A DNA stretch of 64,000 nucleotides from Mesosutterella multiformis (GTDB taxonomy: Bacteria; Pseudomonadota; Gammaproteobacteria; Burkholderiales; Burkholderiaceae_F): the NCBI RefSeq assembly GCF_003402575.1, contig NZ_BGZJ01000001.1, forward strand, positions 1,114,501 through 1,178,500, in the 5' to 3' direction. The translations under genes and the position numbers were made by a program. Below the pieces are notes generated by a model, which did no database searches, was not told the origin of the DNA, and saw only the letters and a program-made list of their open reading frames with translations. Of the stretch, positions 8,950 through 19,257 are shown one piece after another. Within the stretch, counting starts at the first letter, position 1. The number at the start of each line of letters is the position of its first letter.

Positions 8950-9939
8950 TCACTTGTTGCGTTCAACGGTGTAGTTGATGATGAGTTCAAGCGCGTCGCG
9001 GTAGCGGCTTGCCGGAATGGCCTTCAGCGCTTCAATGCCGCGGGCCGCTTCCTCACGGGTTGTCTCACGGGCCGCTTCAAGCGCTCCGGTGTCGCGTACG
9101 ATCGCGCTGATGCGGTCAAAGTCACCGTGTCCCTTGCGGATAGCTTCTTCGATCAGGGCCCGGTCCGAGTCAGAGGCACGCTGCATCGCGTAGATCAGCG
9201 GGAGCGTGACCTTGCCTTCCTCGAGGTCCGCGCCGAGGTTCTTGCCGGTTGTAGCGGCGTCGCCCGCATAGTCAAGGATGTCATCCACAATCTGGAAGGC
9301 ATAGCCGAGACGCAGCGCGTAGTCGCAGAGCGCCTTTTCCTGTTCTTCGGGCGGATTCGCGATCGAGCAGGCGATCTGAGCCGCGCACTTGAAGAGGCAG
9401 GCGGTCTTCCGTTCGATCACTTCGTAGTAGCGCTCCTTCGAGAGCGAAGGATCATGCGCGTTATCCATCTGAAGCACTTCGCCTTCAGAAAGACGGTTCG
9501 CGGCCGCAGCGATTTCAGCCATGGCACGCAGATTCCCTGTGCTCACCATCATCTGGAAGGCGCGCGTGTAAAGGAAGTCGCCGACCAGAACCGCGGTGGG
9601 GTTATCCCACTTCTCATTTGCCGTCGGACGGCCGCGGCGCATCGGGGAATCATCCACCACGTCGTCATGCATCAGCGTGGCGGTGTGGAGGATTTCAATA
9701 ACGGCGCCGAGGAACACGTCCTGATCGCCCTTGTAACCGAGCGCTTTCGAAATGAGCAGCACGAGCGCCGGGCGCATCCGCTTGCCGCCGGAGCTCGTAA
9801 TGTAGTCAGCCACTTCGGCAACACGGTGGATGCCGCTGCCGAGTGACGTGTGGATCATGGCGTCCACGCGTTTCATATCGTCGGCAATGGGGTTCATGGC
9901 GGCCTTTACGCCGGCCTTGGCGATGAGGTTCTTCAGCAT
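8950..9939 (-). CDS. ispB: Polyprenyl diphosphate synthase (octaprenyl type)
   Basis: Trans-prenyltransferase that makes the long isoprenoid side chain of respiratory quinones. The first aspartate-rich motif is HDDVVDDSPMRRGRPT, the second DDILDYAGD; GGKRMRPALVLL is also typical. Start choice is uncertain. An ATG at 9951 overlaps a TATAAT (minus strand, 9950-9955) that may be the gene's own -10 box, so starts at 9939 (MLKNLIAK) or 9897 (MNPIADDM, preceded by AAGG) are more likely. The chain length of the product cannot be read with certainty; octaprenyl is inferred from the family. It is separated from lspA upstream by a terminator. Confidence 0.92.
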   Translation of the reverse strand: MLKNLIAKAGVKAAMNPIADDMKRVDAMIHTSLGSGIHRVAEVADYITSSGGKRMRPALVLLISKALGYKGDQDVFLGAVIEILHTATLMHDDVVDDSPMRRGRPTANEKWDNPTAVLVGDFLYTRAFQMMVSTGNLRAMAEIAAAANRLSEGEVLQMDNAHDPSLSKERYYEVIERKTACLFKCAAQIACSIANPPEEQEKALCDYALRLGYAFQIVDDILDYAGDAATTGKNLGADLEEGKVTLPLIYAMQRASDSDRALIEEAIRKGHGDFDRISAIVRDTGALEAARETTREEAARGIEALKAIPASRYRDALELIINYTVERNK

Positions 9940-9991
9940 GATGCAACTCATTATACGGAGTCAGAAAGAATTTTCGGCGCTCTGACGCATG

Positions 9992-10023
9992 AAAAAACCT
10001 CCGGAACCGTGAAGCTCCGGAGG
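9992..10023 (-). terminator. Terminator after lspA
   Basis: On the minus strand CCTCCGGA and TCCGGAGG pair around a 10-base loop, followed by TTTTTT. It ends the ribF-ileS-lspA transcript before ispB. Confidence 0.85.
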
Positions 10024-10058
10024 GCTGTGAATGCCTGGCTGTAAAAAGCGCCTGAGAC

Positions 10059-10538
10059 CTACTTCTTTCTCAGCTCAATCAGGATGAAAAAGATGACGCC
10101 CAGCACGATGGCTGAGTCCGCGATGTTAAAGGCCGGCCAGTGGATATCACCGATATGAAGGTCGATGAAGTCCGTGACAGAACCGAGCATCAGGCGGTCG
10201 ATCAGATTGCCGATCGCGCCGCCGAGCACGAGCGCCGCGGCGGCCGGAGCGAGCTTTTCAGCCGAATGCTTCCAGATGACCGCAGCCATCGCGGCCGAGA
10301 CACCGATTGCCACGGCTGAGAAGAGCAGCTTCTGCCAGCCGCCTGCATCCGCGAGGAACGAGAAGGCGGAGCCTGTGTTCCTCAGGAGGACGAGGTTAAA
10401 GAACCCCGTCACCTGAATCCAGGAAGCGGCAAGAACATCGTTTGCCCAGGCCTTGGAGGCCTGGTCCGCGAGGATCACGAGGAGGGCAAGCGCGAACCAG
10501 AGGATCGCGCCTGTCCTGGAGCGGGACACAGATGCCAT
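10059..10538 (-). CDS. lspA: Lipoprotein signal peptidase
   Basis: Inner-membrane aspartyl peptidase (signal peptidase II) that cleaves lipoprotein signal peptides after lipid modification. The 159 residues contain four hydrophobic segments. The catalytic aspartates lie in GNLIDR and FNIADS; the NTGSAFSFL block is also conserved. The gene lies 9 bases after ileS, the standard ileS-lspA arrangement. A likely client in this window is the ABC lipoprotein at 39579. Confidence 0.96.
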   Translation of the reverse strand: MASVSRSRTGAILWFALALLVILADQASKAWANDVLAASWIQVTGFFNLVLLRNTGSAFSFLADAGGWQKLLFSAVAIGVSAAMAAVIWKHSAEKLAPAAAALVLGGAIGNLIDRLMLGSVTDFIDLHIGDIHWPAFNIADSAIVLGVIFFILIELRKK

Positions 10539-10547
10539 CCCGGATCC

Positions 10548-13415
10548 TCAGGCCTTCGCCCGCAGTTCGCCGTTCCCGAAGAGATTCGAGACACAGCGCG
10601 GGCAGAGGTCAGCGTAGCCTTCAACGGAGCCGACATCAGACTCGTAGTGCCAGCAGCGGGCGCACTTCTCACCGGCGGTCTTGTGGGCGGTGCAGACAGT
10701 GGCTTCGCCGTCAGCGCCCTTCACGAGGGTGGCGGCGCTCGTCACGGTGACAAACTTCAGCTCATCACCCAGAGAGGCAAGCGCGTCGTACGTGTCGCCG
10801 GAGGCGCGGATTTCGACTTCAGCCTGGAGCGAAGAACCGACTTCTCCCTGAGAGCGGATGTCTTCCACCGCCTTCTGAGCGATGCTGCGGGCTTCGCGGA
10901 TCAGAGCCCAGCGCTTGAGGAGATCCTCGGCGCCGTCGATCTCGGGGAGCTTGTGATGCGTTTCCGTGAAGATCGTGCCGTCCTTATTCGGGCTGAAGAC
11001 CGCAAAGGCTTCTTCGGCCGTGAAGGTCAGAACCGGGGCCATCAGGCGGAGATAGGTCGCCGTGATGTGCCAGAGCGCGGTCTGGGCCGAACGGCGCGGC
11101 AGGCTGTCAGCCTTCGTCGTGTACAGACGGTCCTTCAGGATGTCGAGGTAGAAGCTGCCGAGATCCTCGGAGGCGAAAGCGTGCAGCTGCGAGACGAGCG
11201 TATGGAAGTCATACTTGTCACCGAGCTTGATCACTTCAGCCTGGAGCTCAGCCGTGCGGGCAATGGCCCAGCGGTCGATATCCAGCATGTCTTTCACGTC
11301 AACGGCATCCTTCTCAATCGAGAAGTCGCTCGTATTCGCGAGCAGGAAGCGGAGTGTGTTGCGGATACGGCGGTAAGAGTCAACAACACCCTTCAGAATG
11401 GTCTGACCGAGGCGCATTTCACCCGTGTAGTCGGTCGAAGCCACCCAGAGACGGAGGATTTCGGCACCGTACTTGTCGGAGATTTCCTGCGGGCGGACGA
11501 TGTTGCCCTTCGATTTCGACATTTTTTCGCCGTTCTCATCCACGGTGAAGCCGTGCGTGAGGAGGGCGTTATACGGCGGACGGCCGTCAATCATCGAAGC
11601 GGTGAGCAGCGAGCTGTGGAACCAGCCGCGGTGCTGATCGGAGCCTTCGAGGTAGAGGTCAGCCGGGAAGCCGAGATCATCTTTATGGCTGCCGCGCATC
11701 ACGGTGTAGTGCGTGGTGCCGGAGTCAAACCACACGTCGAGTGTGTTGTTCGTCTTCTCGTAAAGCTTGGCCTCTTCTTCAGGCATAAAGTCAGACGCCT
11801 TGGCGGTGGTCCAGACTTCGATGCCGCCCTTCTCAACTTTCTTCGCGACTTCTTCCATGATTTCAAGAGTGCGCGGATGCAGTTCACCGGTGTCCTTCTT
11901 CAGGAAGAAGGGCATCGGAACACCCCAGATGCGCTGACGCGAGAGGCACCAGTCGGGGCGGTTAGCAATCATCGCGTGGAGCCGGTTGTAGCCCCAGGGC
12001 GGATAGAAGGTCGTTGCGTCAACGCCGCGGAGCGCGACATCGCGGAGCGGTTCGGGTTCCGCGGCGCCTTCAGGCTGCAGCACGCCGCGCGTGTCGCTGT
12101 TCGCTTTATCCATGCGCACAAACCACTGGGTGGTCGCGCGGTAGATCAGCGGCGTCTTGTGGCGCCAGCAGTGCATGTAGCTGTGGGTGATGGAGCTTTC
12201 GTTCAGAAGGTTGCCGGCGAGACGCAGCGTGTCGAGAATCTTGCGGTTCGCCTTCCAGATATTCATGCCGCCGAAGAGCGGGAGGCTCTCAGCGTACGTG
12301 CCGTCGCCCTGCACCGGGTTCAGGATTTCGTCATTCGTCATCCCGTAGCGCTTGCAGGAGTTAAAGTCGTCGACACCGTAAGCCGGGGCGGAGTGAACGA
12401 TGCCGGTACCGGCAGAGGCGTCAACATAGTCCGCGAGGAGCACGGGAGAGAAGCGGCTGTAGCCCTTATCCATCTCAGCAAGCGGATGGCGGAAACGGAT
12501 GCCTTCGAGCGCCGAGCCCTTCACCGTGGCGAGCGGCGTGCCCGTCATGCCGTAACGCTCCAGAGCGGAGGCGGCAAGCGTCTCGCCAAGAATCAGGAGG
12601 CGGCTGCCGGTATCGATCAGCTGATAGCTGAGTTCGGGGTGAACGTTTAGGGCCTGGTTCGCGGGAATGGTCCACGGGGTCGTGGTCCAGATCACGATCG
12701 CGCAGGGCTTCGTGATGGCGACACCGAAAGCCTTCTCAGCCTTGGCGTGGTCCTCATCAGAAAGCGGGAAGGCAACGTCAAGAGTCGGACCCTTGATGTC
12801 CTTATATTCCACTTCAGCCTCAGCGAGCGCGCTCTGGCAGTCGAAGCACCAGTTCACAGGCTTCAGGCCGCGGTACACGTAACCCTTCTTCATGATTTCC
12901 GCGAGGGCGCGGATTTCGCTCGCTTCCGTGTCGTGACGGAGCGTGAGGTAAGGATTGCCCCAGTCGGCGAGAACGCCGAGGCGCTTGAAGTCCTTCATCT
13001 GACGCTTCACCTGCTCGTGCGCGTAGGCGCGGCACTTGGCCTGACGTTCTTCAGGCGGCAGGTTCTTGCCGTACTGCTTCTCGATCTGAATTTCGATCGG
13101 CATGCCGTGGCAGTCCCAGCCCGGAACGTACGGCACGTCGTAGCCTTCGATCAGCTTCGTCTTGTTGATGATGTCCTTCAGGATCTTGTTCACCGCGTGG
13201 CCAAGGTGAATGTCCCCGTTCGCATACGGGGGGCCGTCATGCAGCAGGAACTTCTTCGCGCCCTGACGGGCACGGCGCACGACGTGGTAAATGTCCTTCC
13301 TCTCCCACTCGTCGATCCAGGCCGGCTCACGCTTGGCGAGGCCGCCGCGCATCGGGAACGGCGTGTCTGGAAGGTTGAGAGGATACTTCTTGGTGTCTTC
13401 AGTTGTTTTGGCCAT
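10548..13415 (-). CDS. ileS: Isoleucyl-tRNA synthetase
   Basis: Class I synthetase that charges tRNA-Ile. The HIGH motif is seen as [12 protein letters not shown] near residues 60-70. The editing (CP1) domain follows, KMSKSKGN lies near residue 632, and a C-terminal zinc finger carries [10 protein letters not shown] ... CPRCVSN. Length 955 is typical of the bacterial type with the C-terminal zinc site. It belongs to the ribF-ileS-lspA operon. A tRNA that may be tRNA-Ile2 lies at 29345. Confidence 0.98.
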   Translation of the reverse strand: MAKTTEDTKKYPLNLPDTPFPMRGGLAKREPAWIDEWERKDIYHVVRRARQGAKKFLLHDGPPYANGDIHLGHAVNKILKDIINKTKLIEGYDVPYVPGWDCHGMPIEIQIEKQYGKNLPPEERQAKCRAYAHEQVKRQMKDFKRLGVLADWGNPYLTLRHDTEASEIRALAEIMKKGYVYRGLKPVNWCFDCQSALAEAEVEYKDIKGPTLDVAFPLSDEDHAKAEKAFGVAITKPCAIVIWTTTPWTIPANQALNVHPELSYQLIDTGSRLLILGETLAASALERYGMTGTPLATVKGSALEGIRFRHPLAEMDKGYSRFSPVLLADYVDASAGTGIVHSAPAYGVDDFNSCKRYGMTNDEILNPVQGDGTYAESLPLFGGMNIWKANRKILDTLRLAGNLLNESSITHSYMHCWRHKTPLIYRATTQWFVRMDKANSDTRGVLQPEGAAEPEPLRDVALRGVDATTFYPPWGYNRLHAMIANRPDWCLSRQRIWGVPMPFFLKKDTGELHPRTLEIMEEVAKKVEKGGIEVWTTAKASDFMPEEEAKLYEKTNNTLDVWFDSGTTHYTVMRGSHKDDLGFPADLYLEGSDQHRGWFHSSLLTASMIDGRPPYNALLTHGFTVDENGEKMSKSKGNIVRPQEISDKYGAEILRLWVASTDYTGEMRLGQTILKGVVDSYRRIRNTLRFLLANTSDFSIEKDAVDVKDMLDIDRWAIARTAELQAEVIKLGDKYDFHTLVSQLHAFASEDLGSFYLDILKDRLYTTKADSLPRRSAQTALWHITATYLRLMAPVLTFTAEEAFAVFSPNKDGTIFTETHHKLPEIDGAEDLLKRWALIREARSIAQKAVEDIRSQGEVGSSLQAEVEIRASGDTYDALASLGDELKFVTVTSAATLVKGADGEATVCTAHKTAGEKCARCWHYESDVGSVEGYADLCPRCVSNLFGNGELRAKA

Positions 13416-13498
13416 ATTGCTTTAATCTCCGGCCCCCTCGGGCTCTTCGGATGGATTAAGTTTTGGTTGTATTAAGAATTTCGCGGTCGCTTCAACCT

Positions 13499-14470
13499 TT
13501 AAGCGACAGGGGCTCCCCCGGCTTCAATAGAAAGCCCGAAGATGCGGCGCGCGCGGATCGCGTCGTTATGGATCGCGGCAATGAGTTCATCAAGGTCGGA
13601 AAAGCGTTTGTTGTCCCGAAGTTTTTCAACGAACCGCACGCGGATCAGCTTCCCATAGGCGTCGCCTGTCCAGTCGAGAAGGTTCGTTTCACAGGTGAAC
13701 TGCAGGTTGCCGCCGATTGAAGGGCGGTTGCCGAGGCTCGTGACACCGGGCAGCTCTTTTCCGGGGACGATGCCGGAAACCATCACGGCAAAGACGCCGG
13801 TGAGAGCGGGCTGAGCGTGGCATCCCGGAGGCACCGGGCGGAGGTTGAGTGTCGGAAATCCCAGCGTGTGACCGAGATGCTCACCGTGCACAACGCGGCC
13901 TGACATGCAGTACGGGCGGCCGAGCAGCCGCTCGGCTTCTTTCAGGTCGCCAGCAGCGAGCGCGGCGCGCAGCCGGGTGGACGAGATATTCTCGTTATCC
14001 TTCACGATCAGATCTTTGGCGGAAACTTCAATGCCATACTTCGCGCCGATGCGCACAAGGTCATCAGGGCCCGCTTTTCCGTCCTGACCGAAGGTGAAAT
14101 TACTCCCAACCGTGACAAAGGAGGCGTGAAGCCGGTCAACGAGAATTTCTTTCACAAACTGCTCGGCGCTGAGACTTGCCATGCGGCCTGAGAAGTGGGC
14201 GAAGAAAAGTTTCTCGATACCGCAGGATGCGATGGCGTCCGTCTTGTCCCTCAGCGTGGAAATACGGCACGGGGCTTTCTCAGGCGCGAAGAACTCCTTC
14301 GAGTGCGGTTCAAAGGTGAGCGCACAGGGGATTTCGCCGTGGGAAGCAGCGTGGCTGCAGAGGCTTCTGAGAAGCGCCTGGTGTCCGAGGTGGACGCCGT
14401 CGAAATTTCCGATCGCGACAGCGGCACGGACTTCACCAGGCAGATAAGGGATGCCGCGGTAGACCTGCAT
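13499..14470 (-). CDS. ribF: Bifunctional riboflavin kinase / FAD synthetase
   Basis: Phosphorylates riboflavin to FMN and adenylylates FMN to FAD. The N-terminal nucleotidyltransferase domain shows AIGNFDGVHLGHQALL (HxGH-type) and NISSTRLR. The C-terminal flavokinase domain starts near residue 190 with HTLGFPTLNL and contains GVFAVMV and GNRPSIGG. The 323-residue length is normal. It heads the ribF-ileS-lspA operon, 84 bases before ileS, and is divergent from purN. Its FAD product serves flavoenzymes such as FrdA at the other end of the window. Confidence 0.96.
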   Translation of the reverse strand: MQVYRGIPYLPGEVRAAVAIGNFDGVHLGHQALLRSLCSHAASHGEIPCALTFEPHSKEFFAPEKAPCRISTLRDKTDAIASCGIEKLFFAHFSGRMASLSAEQFVKEILVDRLHASFVTVGSNFTFGQDGKAGPDDLVRIGAKYGIEVSAKDLIVKDNENISSTRLRAALAAGDLKEAERLLGRPYCMSGRVVHGEHLGHTLGFPTLNLRPVPPGCHAQPALTGVFAVMVSGIVPGKELPGVTSLGNRPSIGGNLQFTCETNLLDWTGDAYGKLIRVRFVEKLRDNKRFSDLDELIAAIHNDAIRARRIFGLSIEAGGAPVA

Positions 14471-14606
14471 GAGAGTGAATTAAGAAAATCGGGGTAACAG
14501 AGAAAATCCATTATAAGAATAAGGATGCTCAGTTGGGGGATGGCGGGACTTACCATAGGGGGAGTCGTGACTTTTCAGGCCTCTTGTTCTGTAAAATAGC
14601 GGGATT

Positions 14607-15263
14607 ATGAAAAATATCGTCATCCTGATTTCCGGACGCGGCTCGAACTTCGAGGCTATTCTCGAAGCCTCCCGCGCCGAACAGTGGGAGAGCGCGGTTC
14701 CTGCCCGGATCGCCGCCGTGATCTCTAACCGTCCGCTCGCGAAAGGTCTTGAAACGGCCCGACGCGAGGGAATCGACGCGATTGCTGTGGATCACACGCT
14801 CTACCCCGACCGCGAGTCCTTCGAAGAGGAACTGGGGCGGGTCGTTGACCGCTATAACCCCGACCTCATCGTGCTGGCGGGCTTCATGCGCATTCTCACG
14901 GAAAAGTTCGTGAAGCCGCGCGAAGGCCGGATTCTCAATATTCATCCCGCGCTTCTGCCGCTTTTCAAGGGACTGAACACCCATGAACGTGCGCTTGAAG
15001 CGGGGGTCCGGGTGCATGGTTCCACCGTTCACTTTGTGTCAGCGGCGCTTGATGGCGGCGCGATCATCGGCCAGGCCGTGGTGCCCGTGTTGCCGAGTGA
15101 TACGCCTGATACTCTTGCCGCGCGCGGTCTGAAGCTTGAGCACGTGATCTACCCGAAGGTCTGCCGCGCAGTCCTTGAGGATCGCGTGAAGCTGGTGGAC
15201 GGAAAGGCTGTGATGGATGACGAAACCGCCCGGTCGCTCGCTGTTTTCTCAAACGAGCTCTAA
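14607..15263 (+). CDS. purN: Phosphoribosylglycinamide formyltransferase
   Basis: Third step of purine synthesis: transfers formyl from 10-formyl-THF to GAR. The 218 residues contain SGRGSNFEAI (phosphate loop), GFMRILTEKFV, the NIHPALLPLFKG block with the catalytic Asn-His, and HGSTVHFV..LDGGAIIGQ. Divergent from ribF and upstream of the RsmB/NOP methyltransferase, a pairing common in Burkholderiales. Confidence 0.96.
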   Translation: MKNIVILISGRGSNFEAILEASRAEQWESAVPARIAAVISNRPLAKGLETARREGIDAIAVDHTLYPDRESFEEELGRVVDRYNPDLIVLAGFMRILTEKFVKPREGRILNIHPALLPLFKGLNTHERALEAGVRVHGSTVHFVSAALDGGAIIGQAVVPVLPSDTPDTLAARGLKLEHVIYPKVCRAVLEDRVKLVDGKAVMDDETARSLAVFSNEL

Positions 15264-15349
15264 CTCTTGATTACTCTTCGGACGCGCAGGAGCCGTTGTG
15301 CTGCCCCGCGTCCAGATGAAGGCCCCGTGAAAGCGGGTCTTTATTTACT

Positions 15350-16846
15350 ATGCCGAAAAAAGAACAGCGGAAGCGCTTCAGCCGTCCCGCTTCCTCCTCT
15401 CCCCGCCGCCCGCAGCGGCAGTCTGAAAGACGGGTCCGCGAACAGGATCCGAACACGATCCCTTCCTATCTCGTGAATCACCTCGCGCAGGCGCTGCGCA
15501 TGGTGCTGAAGCTGGACGGTCCGGCGGATGTCCTGCTCTCTGTCTACTTCAAGCGTAACCACGAGCTCGGTTCCCGGGACCGCGGCTTTGTCGCCGAAGC
15601 GGTGTACGCCGCGCTCCGTCATCTCGCTGGCATCCGCTGGAGAATGGCGCCTGCGGTGCCTGAGCGGTCTCCGAGGCTCGCGGCTCTTGTGACGCTCGCG
15701 TCGCTCTACGGGATGGAAGCTCTTGACAGCCGCGATGTCGGAAACGACCGCAAGGCGCTTGAAGCGATTCTCGATAAGAAGGACTCTGACGCGGATCCCG
15801 CGACCCGCGCCGAACTCCCCGGGTGGCTTTATGAACGCGTCCGCAGTCAGTATCCGGATCACGACCTCTTTTTCAAGGAAATCGCGACCGGCGCTCCGCT
15901 TGATATCCGCGTGAACCTCCTGAAGGGGAAGCGTGATGAGGTACTTGAGCAGCTGAAGGATGAAGGGAAGAAAGTCGTGGCGACACCGATTTCTCCTGAT
16001 GGCATCCGCTTCCTTGATAAACCCGGCATCACGCACTGGCCGCTCTATCAGGACGGCGTGATTGATGTTCAGGACGAAGGCAGCCAGCTGATCGCGCGGC
16101 TCGTCGCGCCGAAGCGCCGTGAGATGGTGTGCGATTTCTGCGCCGGTGCCGGCGGCAAGACGCTTGCGATCGGCGCTCTCATGCGTTCCGGCGGCAGCCT
16201 CTACGCTTTTGACGTGAATGAAAAGCGGCTCCAGGGCATGGTGCCCCGTCTCCGCCGCTCGGGGCTCACGAATGTGCATCCGATCGCGATCCGCGATGAG
16301 CACGATAAGCGTCTCGGCCGTCTTCTCCGGAAGTTTGACCGCGTGCTGATTGACGCTCCCTGCACCGGCACGGGGACGCTTCGCCGGAATCCGGATCTTC
16401 GCTGGCGTCTTTCCGAGGATGAGCTGCACCGGATCAACGAGATTCAGAAGTCGGTGCTTGAATCCGCATCCCGCCTTGTGAAGGCCGGCGGCCGTCTCGT
16501 TTACGCGACGTGCTCCGTGCTGAAGGAAGAGAATCAGGCTGTGGTGGAGGCGTTCCTTGCCGCGCACCCCGAGTTCCACCTGCTGAACGCCTCTGAGGTG
16601 CTTGAGGGACAGGGTGTCAAGGTTCCCGCTGAAGTGAAGGACCGCTTTGGCCCATGGTTTGTGATGCTGCCCCAGGTGACGGGAACGGATGGATTCTTCG
16701 GCGCTGTGCTTGAGCGCGATCCTGATGCTCCCCGCCGCAGAAAACCCGCGCCGGAAGCCGAAGCGCCGTCCGAAGAAACGGAAAGCGTGAAGGCTGAGGT
16801 GACAGAAACGGCCGCGCCGGTTTCAGAAGAACAGAAAGCCGAATAA
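15350..16846 (+). CDS. RsmB/NOP-family rRNA (cytosine-C5) methyltransferase
   Basis: SAM-dependent methyltransferase acting on cytosine C5 of rRNA. Residues about 40-130 form a helical, NusB-like N-terminal region. The SAM site is CDFCAGAGGKTLAIG, the first catalytic-cysteine block is IDAPCTGTGTLRRNPD (the release cysteine) and the second is YATCSVLKEEN (the nucleophile motif). The last 50 residues are a Glu/Pro/Ala-rich tail, and the first 35 are basic. At 498 residues it is longer than E. coli RsmB (429) because of these tails. The exact target base is not certain, so no symbol is given. Confidence 0.9.
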   Translation: MPKKEQRKRFSRPASSSPRRPQRQSERRVREQDPNTIPSYLVNHLAQALRMVLKLDGPADVLLSVYFKRNHELGSRDRGFVAEAVYAALRHLAGIRWRMAPAVPERSPRLAALVTLASLYGMEALDSRDVGNDRKALEAILDKKDSDADPATRAELPGWLYERVRSQYPDHDLFFKEIATGAPLDIRVNLLKGKRDEVLEQLKDEGKKVVATPISPDGIRFLDKPGITHWPLYQDGVIDVQDEGSQLIARLVAPKRREMVCDFCAGAGGKTLAIGALMRSGGSLYAFDVNEKRLQGMVPRLRRSGLTNVHPIAIRDEHDKRLGRLLRKFDRVLIDAPCTGTGTLRRNPDLRWRLSEDELHRINEIQKSVLESASRLVKAGGRLVYATCSVLKEENQAVVEAFLAAHPEFHLLNASEVLEGQGVKVPAEVKDRFGPWFVMLPQVTGTDGFFGAVLERDPDAPRRRKPAPEAEAPSEETESVKAEVTETAAPVSEEQKAE

Positions 16847-16897
16847 ATCGGAGGGAGGGAGAGCGCTCCTGGGGCGCTTACCTTCCACTGATAAAAA

Positions 16898-16937
16898 AGA
16901 AGAGCCGGCAGGAAATTCCTGCCGGCTCTTCTTTTAA
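16898..16937 (+). terminator. Terminator after the RsmB/NOP gene
   Basis: AGAAGAGCCGGCAGGAA pairs with TTCCTGCCGGCTCTTCT, a very long stem, followed on the plus strand by TTTT. A-rich sequence on the other side could let it act in both directions. Confidence 0.85.
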
Positions 16938-16950
16938 GTCTTTCAGGCAA

Positions 16951-16980
16951 TAAAAAAGCTGAATCCGAAGATTCAGCTTC
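16951..16980 (-). terminator. Terminator after rpmG
   Basis: On the minus strand AAGCTGAATC, a TTCG tetraloop, then GATTCAGCTT and TTTTATT. It ends the rpmB-rpmG transcript. Confidence 0.85.
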
Positions 16981-16999
16981 ATAAAGGAATGAACCTCAA

Positions 17000-17167
17000 T
17001 TACTTGAGCTTCGTTTCCTTGTAAACCACATGCTTACGGGCTACCGGATCATACTTGTTGAATTCCAGTTTGCCAGTCGTCGTGCGCTTGTTCTTGGTGG
17101 TCGTGTAGAAGTGACCCGTACCAGCAGTCGACTCCAGCTTGATCTTTTCGCGAGCTCCCTTTGCCAT
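17000..17167 (-). CDS. rpmG: 50S ribosomal protein L33
   Basis: 55 residues, read directly from the minus strand: [13 protein letters not shown], then [13 protein letters not shown] and ending ETKLK, the standard L33 sequence without the zinc-binding cysteines (the C-minus form). GGAGG-type sequence (AGGAGGTTC) lies just upstream of the ATG. It follows rpmB by 14 bases, the usual rpmB-rpmG pair. Confidence 0.95.
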   Translation of the reverse strand: MAKGAREKIKLESTAGTGHFYTTTKNKRTTTGKLEFNKYDPVARKHVVYKETKLK

Positions 17168-17181
17168 GGTGAACCTCCTAA

Positions 17182-17415
17182 TTAAATTTCACCGCGGGCG
17201 CGGAGATCCGCTAAAACCGCATCAATACCAACCTTGTCAACCATACGCAGACCTGCTGTCGTCAAACGCAGGCGGACCCAACGGTTCTCGCTCTCGACCC
17301 AAAAACGGCGGTACTGCAGGTTGGGCATGAAGCGACGCTTAGTTTTGTTGTTCGCGTGCGAGACGGTATGGCCGACCATCGGCGCCTTGCCGGTGACTTG
17401 ACACACTCGTGCCAT
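17182..17415 (-). CDS. rpmB: 50S ribosomal protein L28
   Basis: 77 residues beginning [16 protein letters not shown] and containing [16 protein letters not shown], the L28 signature. Length is typical (77-78). First gene of rpmB-rpmG. The 285 bases upstream separate it from the divergent ispH and must carry the promoters of both; I see no other gene there. Confidence 0.97.
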   Translation of the reverse strand: MARVCQVTGKAPMVGHTVSHANNKTKRRFMPNLQYRRFWVESENRWVRLRLTTAGLRMVDKVGIDAVLADLRARGEI

Positions 17416-17700
17416 CGCTATCTCCAGTTAAAATTATCAAAAAACGCCGGGTGCTGACGTAACAGGGCATCTCGCACGCACTGGCGCTGTGAAAACAATT
17501 ATTCTACGTCAAAAATTTAGTTTTCGCCAATCAAAAGGAAAAAATTACAAATACTTCTCGCTCTTCACCTGAAAATGAAGGCTTGCAGTGTTTTCCAAAA
17601 AGGCGAAAATTTTTGGCGCAGTCGTGCATTATACGTAAGTCGCGGAAATCTGTGTTGGAAACCGTCCCGCTTTTTTTTCTGATACCGCCTGGAGGCCAGC

Positions 17701-18696
17701 TTGTCCGAACCGAATACCAAGAGAACCCCTCTGAAAATCTATCTCGCCCAGCCCCGCGGGTTCTGCGCGGGCGTCGATCGGGCCATCGCGATTGTTGAGC
17801 GGGCGCTGCTCGTTTACGGCCGCCCGATCTATGTGCGTCATGAGATTGTCCATAACCGGACCGTGGTGGAAAACCTGAGGAGCCGCGGAGCGATCTTTAT
17901 TGATGATCTCTCTGAGGTGCCGGACGGGGCGACGCTTGTCTTCTCGGCGCACGGTGTCCCGAAATCGGTGGAAGAGGAGGCCGCGAGACGCGGTTTCCGT
18001 GTGTTCGATGCCACGTGTCCCCTTGTCACCAAGGTGCATCGCGAGGTCGCGCGGATGCGGGATGCCGGCTATACGGTCGTGATGATAGGGCATAAGGGTC
18101 ACCCTGAAGTTGAAGGGACCGTGGGGCAGGTTGAGGATGGCATTCTCGTTGTGGAAGATGAGGCGGACGTTGAGGCGCTTCAGGTACCGGATCCTGAAAA
18201 AGTGGCCTACGTGACCCAGACCACGCTTTCGCTTGATGACTCTCAGCATCTCGCGGAGACGCTGAAGAAGCGCTTCCCGCACATCGTCCAGCCGAAGAAA
18301 GCGGATATCTGCTACGCCACGCAGAACCGCCAGGATGCCGTGAAAGAGCTCGCGCAGCACGTGGATATCGTGCTTGTGATCGGAAGCTCCACGAGTTCCA
18401 ACTCAAACCGCCTCAGAGAAGTGGCGGAACGCTATCACGTGCCGGCGTACCTCGTTGATACAGCGGAAGACGTGGATCCGGCCTGGCTCAGCGGCCGTCA
18501 CCGCGTCGGCGTGACAGCCGGAGCGTCGGCCCCGGAGCCGCTCGTCGCGGAACTCGTTGAACGGCTGAAGGGACTCGCCGAAACGGAAATCGTGCCGCTC
18601 GAAGGCGTCAAGGAAAATATGGCGTTCCCGCTCCCGAAGGGGCTCTGGCAGAAGGATGTGGACGCGGCGCTCGCTGCGAAGGGCCGCACCGAATGA
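17701..18696 (+). CDS. ispH: 4-hydroxy-3-methylbut-2-enyl diphosphate reductase
   Basis: Last step of the MEP isoprenoid pathway: HMBPP to IPP and DMAPP. The three iron-sulfur cysteines lie in [20 protein letters not shown] and [21 protein letters not shown] binds the diphosphate, and the catalytic Glu lies in the HPEVEGT block. It starts at TTG (17701) with GGAGG 6 bases upstream, a good ribosome site for a rare start codon. 331 residues, normal length. It overlaps the next gene by 4 bases (ATGA), so the two are translationally coupled. Confidence 0.96.
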   Translation: MSEPNTKRTPLKIYLAQPRGFCAGVDRAIAIVERALLVYGRPIYVRHEIVHNRTVVENLRSRGAIFIDDLSEVPDGATLVFSAHGVPKSVEEEAARRGFRVFDATCPLVTKVHREVARMRDAGYTVVMIGHKGHPEVEGTVGQVEDGILVVEDEADVEALQVPDPEKVAYVTQTTLSLDDSQHLAETLKKRFPHIVQPKKADICYATQNRQDAVKELAQHVDIVLVIGSSTSSNSNRLREVAERYHVPAYLVDTAEDVDPAWLSGRHRVGVTAGASAPEPLVAELVERLKGLAETEIVPLEGVKENMAFPLPKGLWQKDVDAALAAKGRTE

Positions 18697-19196
18697 CGGA
18701 GGCGGTGTATCAGGAGAAAATCCTGTGGCGCCGCGCGGTGTTTGTGATCCGGTCCGATGCGGCGGGCGGTCTCCTTTCAATCAGCGCTCTCCGAAGGGAA
18801 GCGGCTGATGACATTGAGAGCGCTCTTCCGCCGCGGGGAAGCCGGGGGGCAGAGGCAGCGGAAGCTCTTCGGATCTACCTGGACGAGCCAGAGACTCTGG
18901 CGCCCGAAAAATGGTTTTCGGAACCCGTGATTCTTTCGCTTCCCGAGGCCGTTCAGGAAGTGCTCCGCGCAGTTTCCCGGATTCCCTTCAGTGAGACCGC
19001 GGCGGCAGGAGATCTGGGGTTTTCGCCGGTAGCCGTCATGGATGCTGTGGCGCTTAACCCGCTTTTTCCGCTGATTCCCACTTACCGGATTGAAGATGTC
19101 GCCTTAGAGGCGGGACCGCGCCATAATGACGGACTCTGGATCTGCGGGGATCTTCGGGAACTTGAGAAATCGCCCCCTGTCCGCTGGTGGTACTAG
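18693..19196 (+). CDS. Alkyltransferase-like (MGMT-fold) protein lacking the active-site cysteine
   Basis: A 167-residue protein whose C-terminal half resembles the O6-alkylguanine-DNA alkyltransferase domain. [19 protein letters not shown] matches the helix and arginine-finger region of Ogt/Ada (FQREVWKTLRTIPCGQ). [20 protein letters not shown] lines up with the AVG-AN-NP-PIIVPCHRV block. The PCHR active site reads P-T-Y-R, so no alkyl transfer is expected. Known alkyltransferase-like (ATL) proteins have PWHR and flag alkylated bases for nucleotide excision repair. Whether this is a functional ATL or a decayed relative is unknown. Its start codon overlaps the ispH stop. The homology call is by eye only. 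Confidence 0.6.
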   Translation: MTEAVYQEKILWRRAVFVIRSDAAGGLLSISALRREAADDIESALPPRGSRGAEAAEALRIYLDEPETLAPEKWFSEPVILSLPEAVQEVLRAVSRIPFSETAAAGDLGFSPVAVMDAVALNPLFPLIPTYRIEDVALEAGPRHNDGLWICGDLRELEKSPPVRWWY

Positions 19197-19257
19197 CGGG
19201 GAAGGCGCTTTGGGTTCCCGCCCCGGCCTGAAATAACACGCAAGCAGGAAGGAAAAG

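Noticed and set aside
10647-12650. 667-codon open frame opposite ileS
   Set aside because: It lies wholly antisense to ileS and has no recognisable domain. It arises from the high GC third positions of the real gene.
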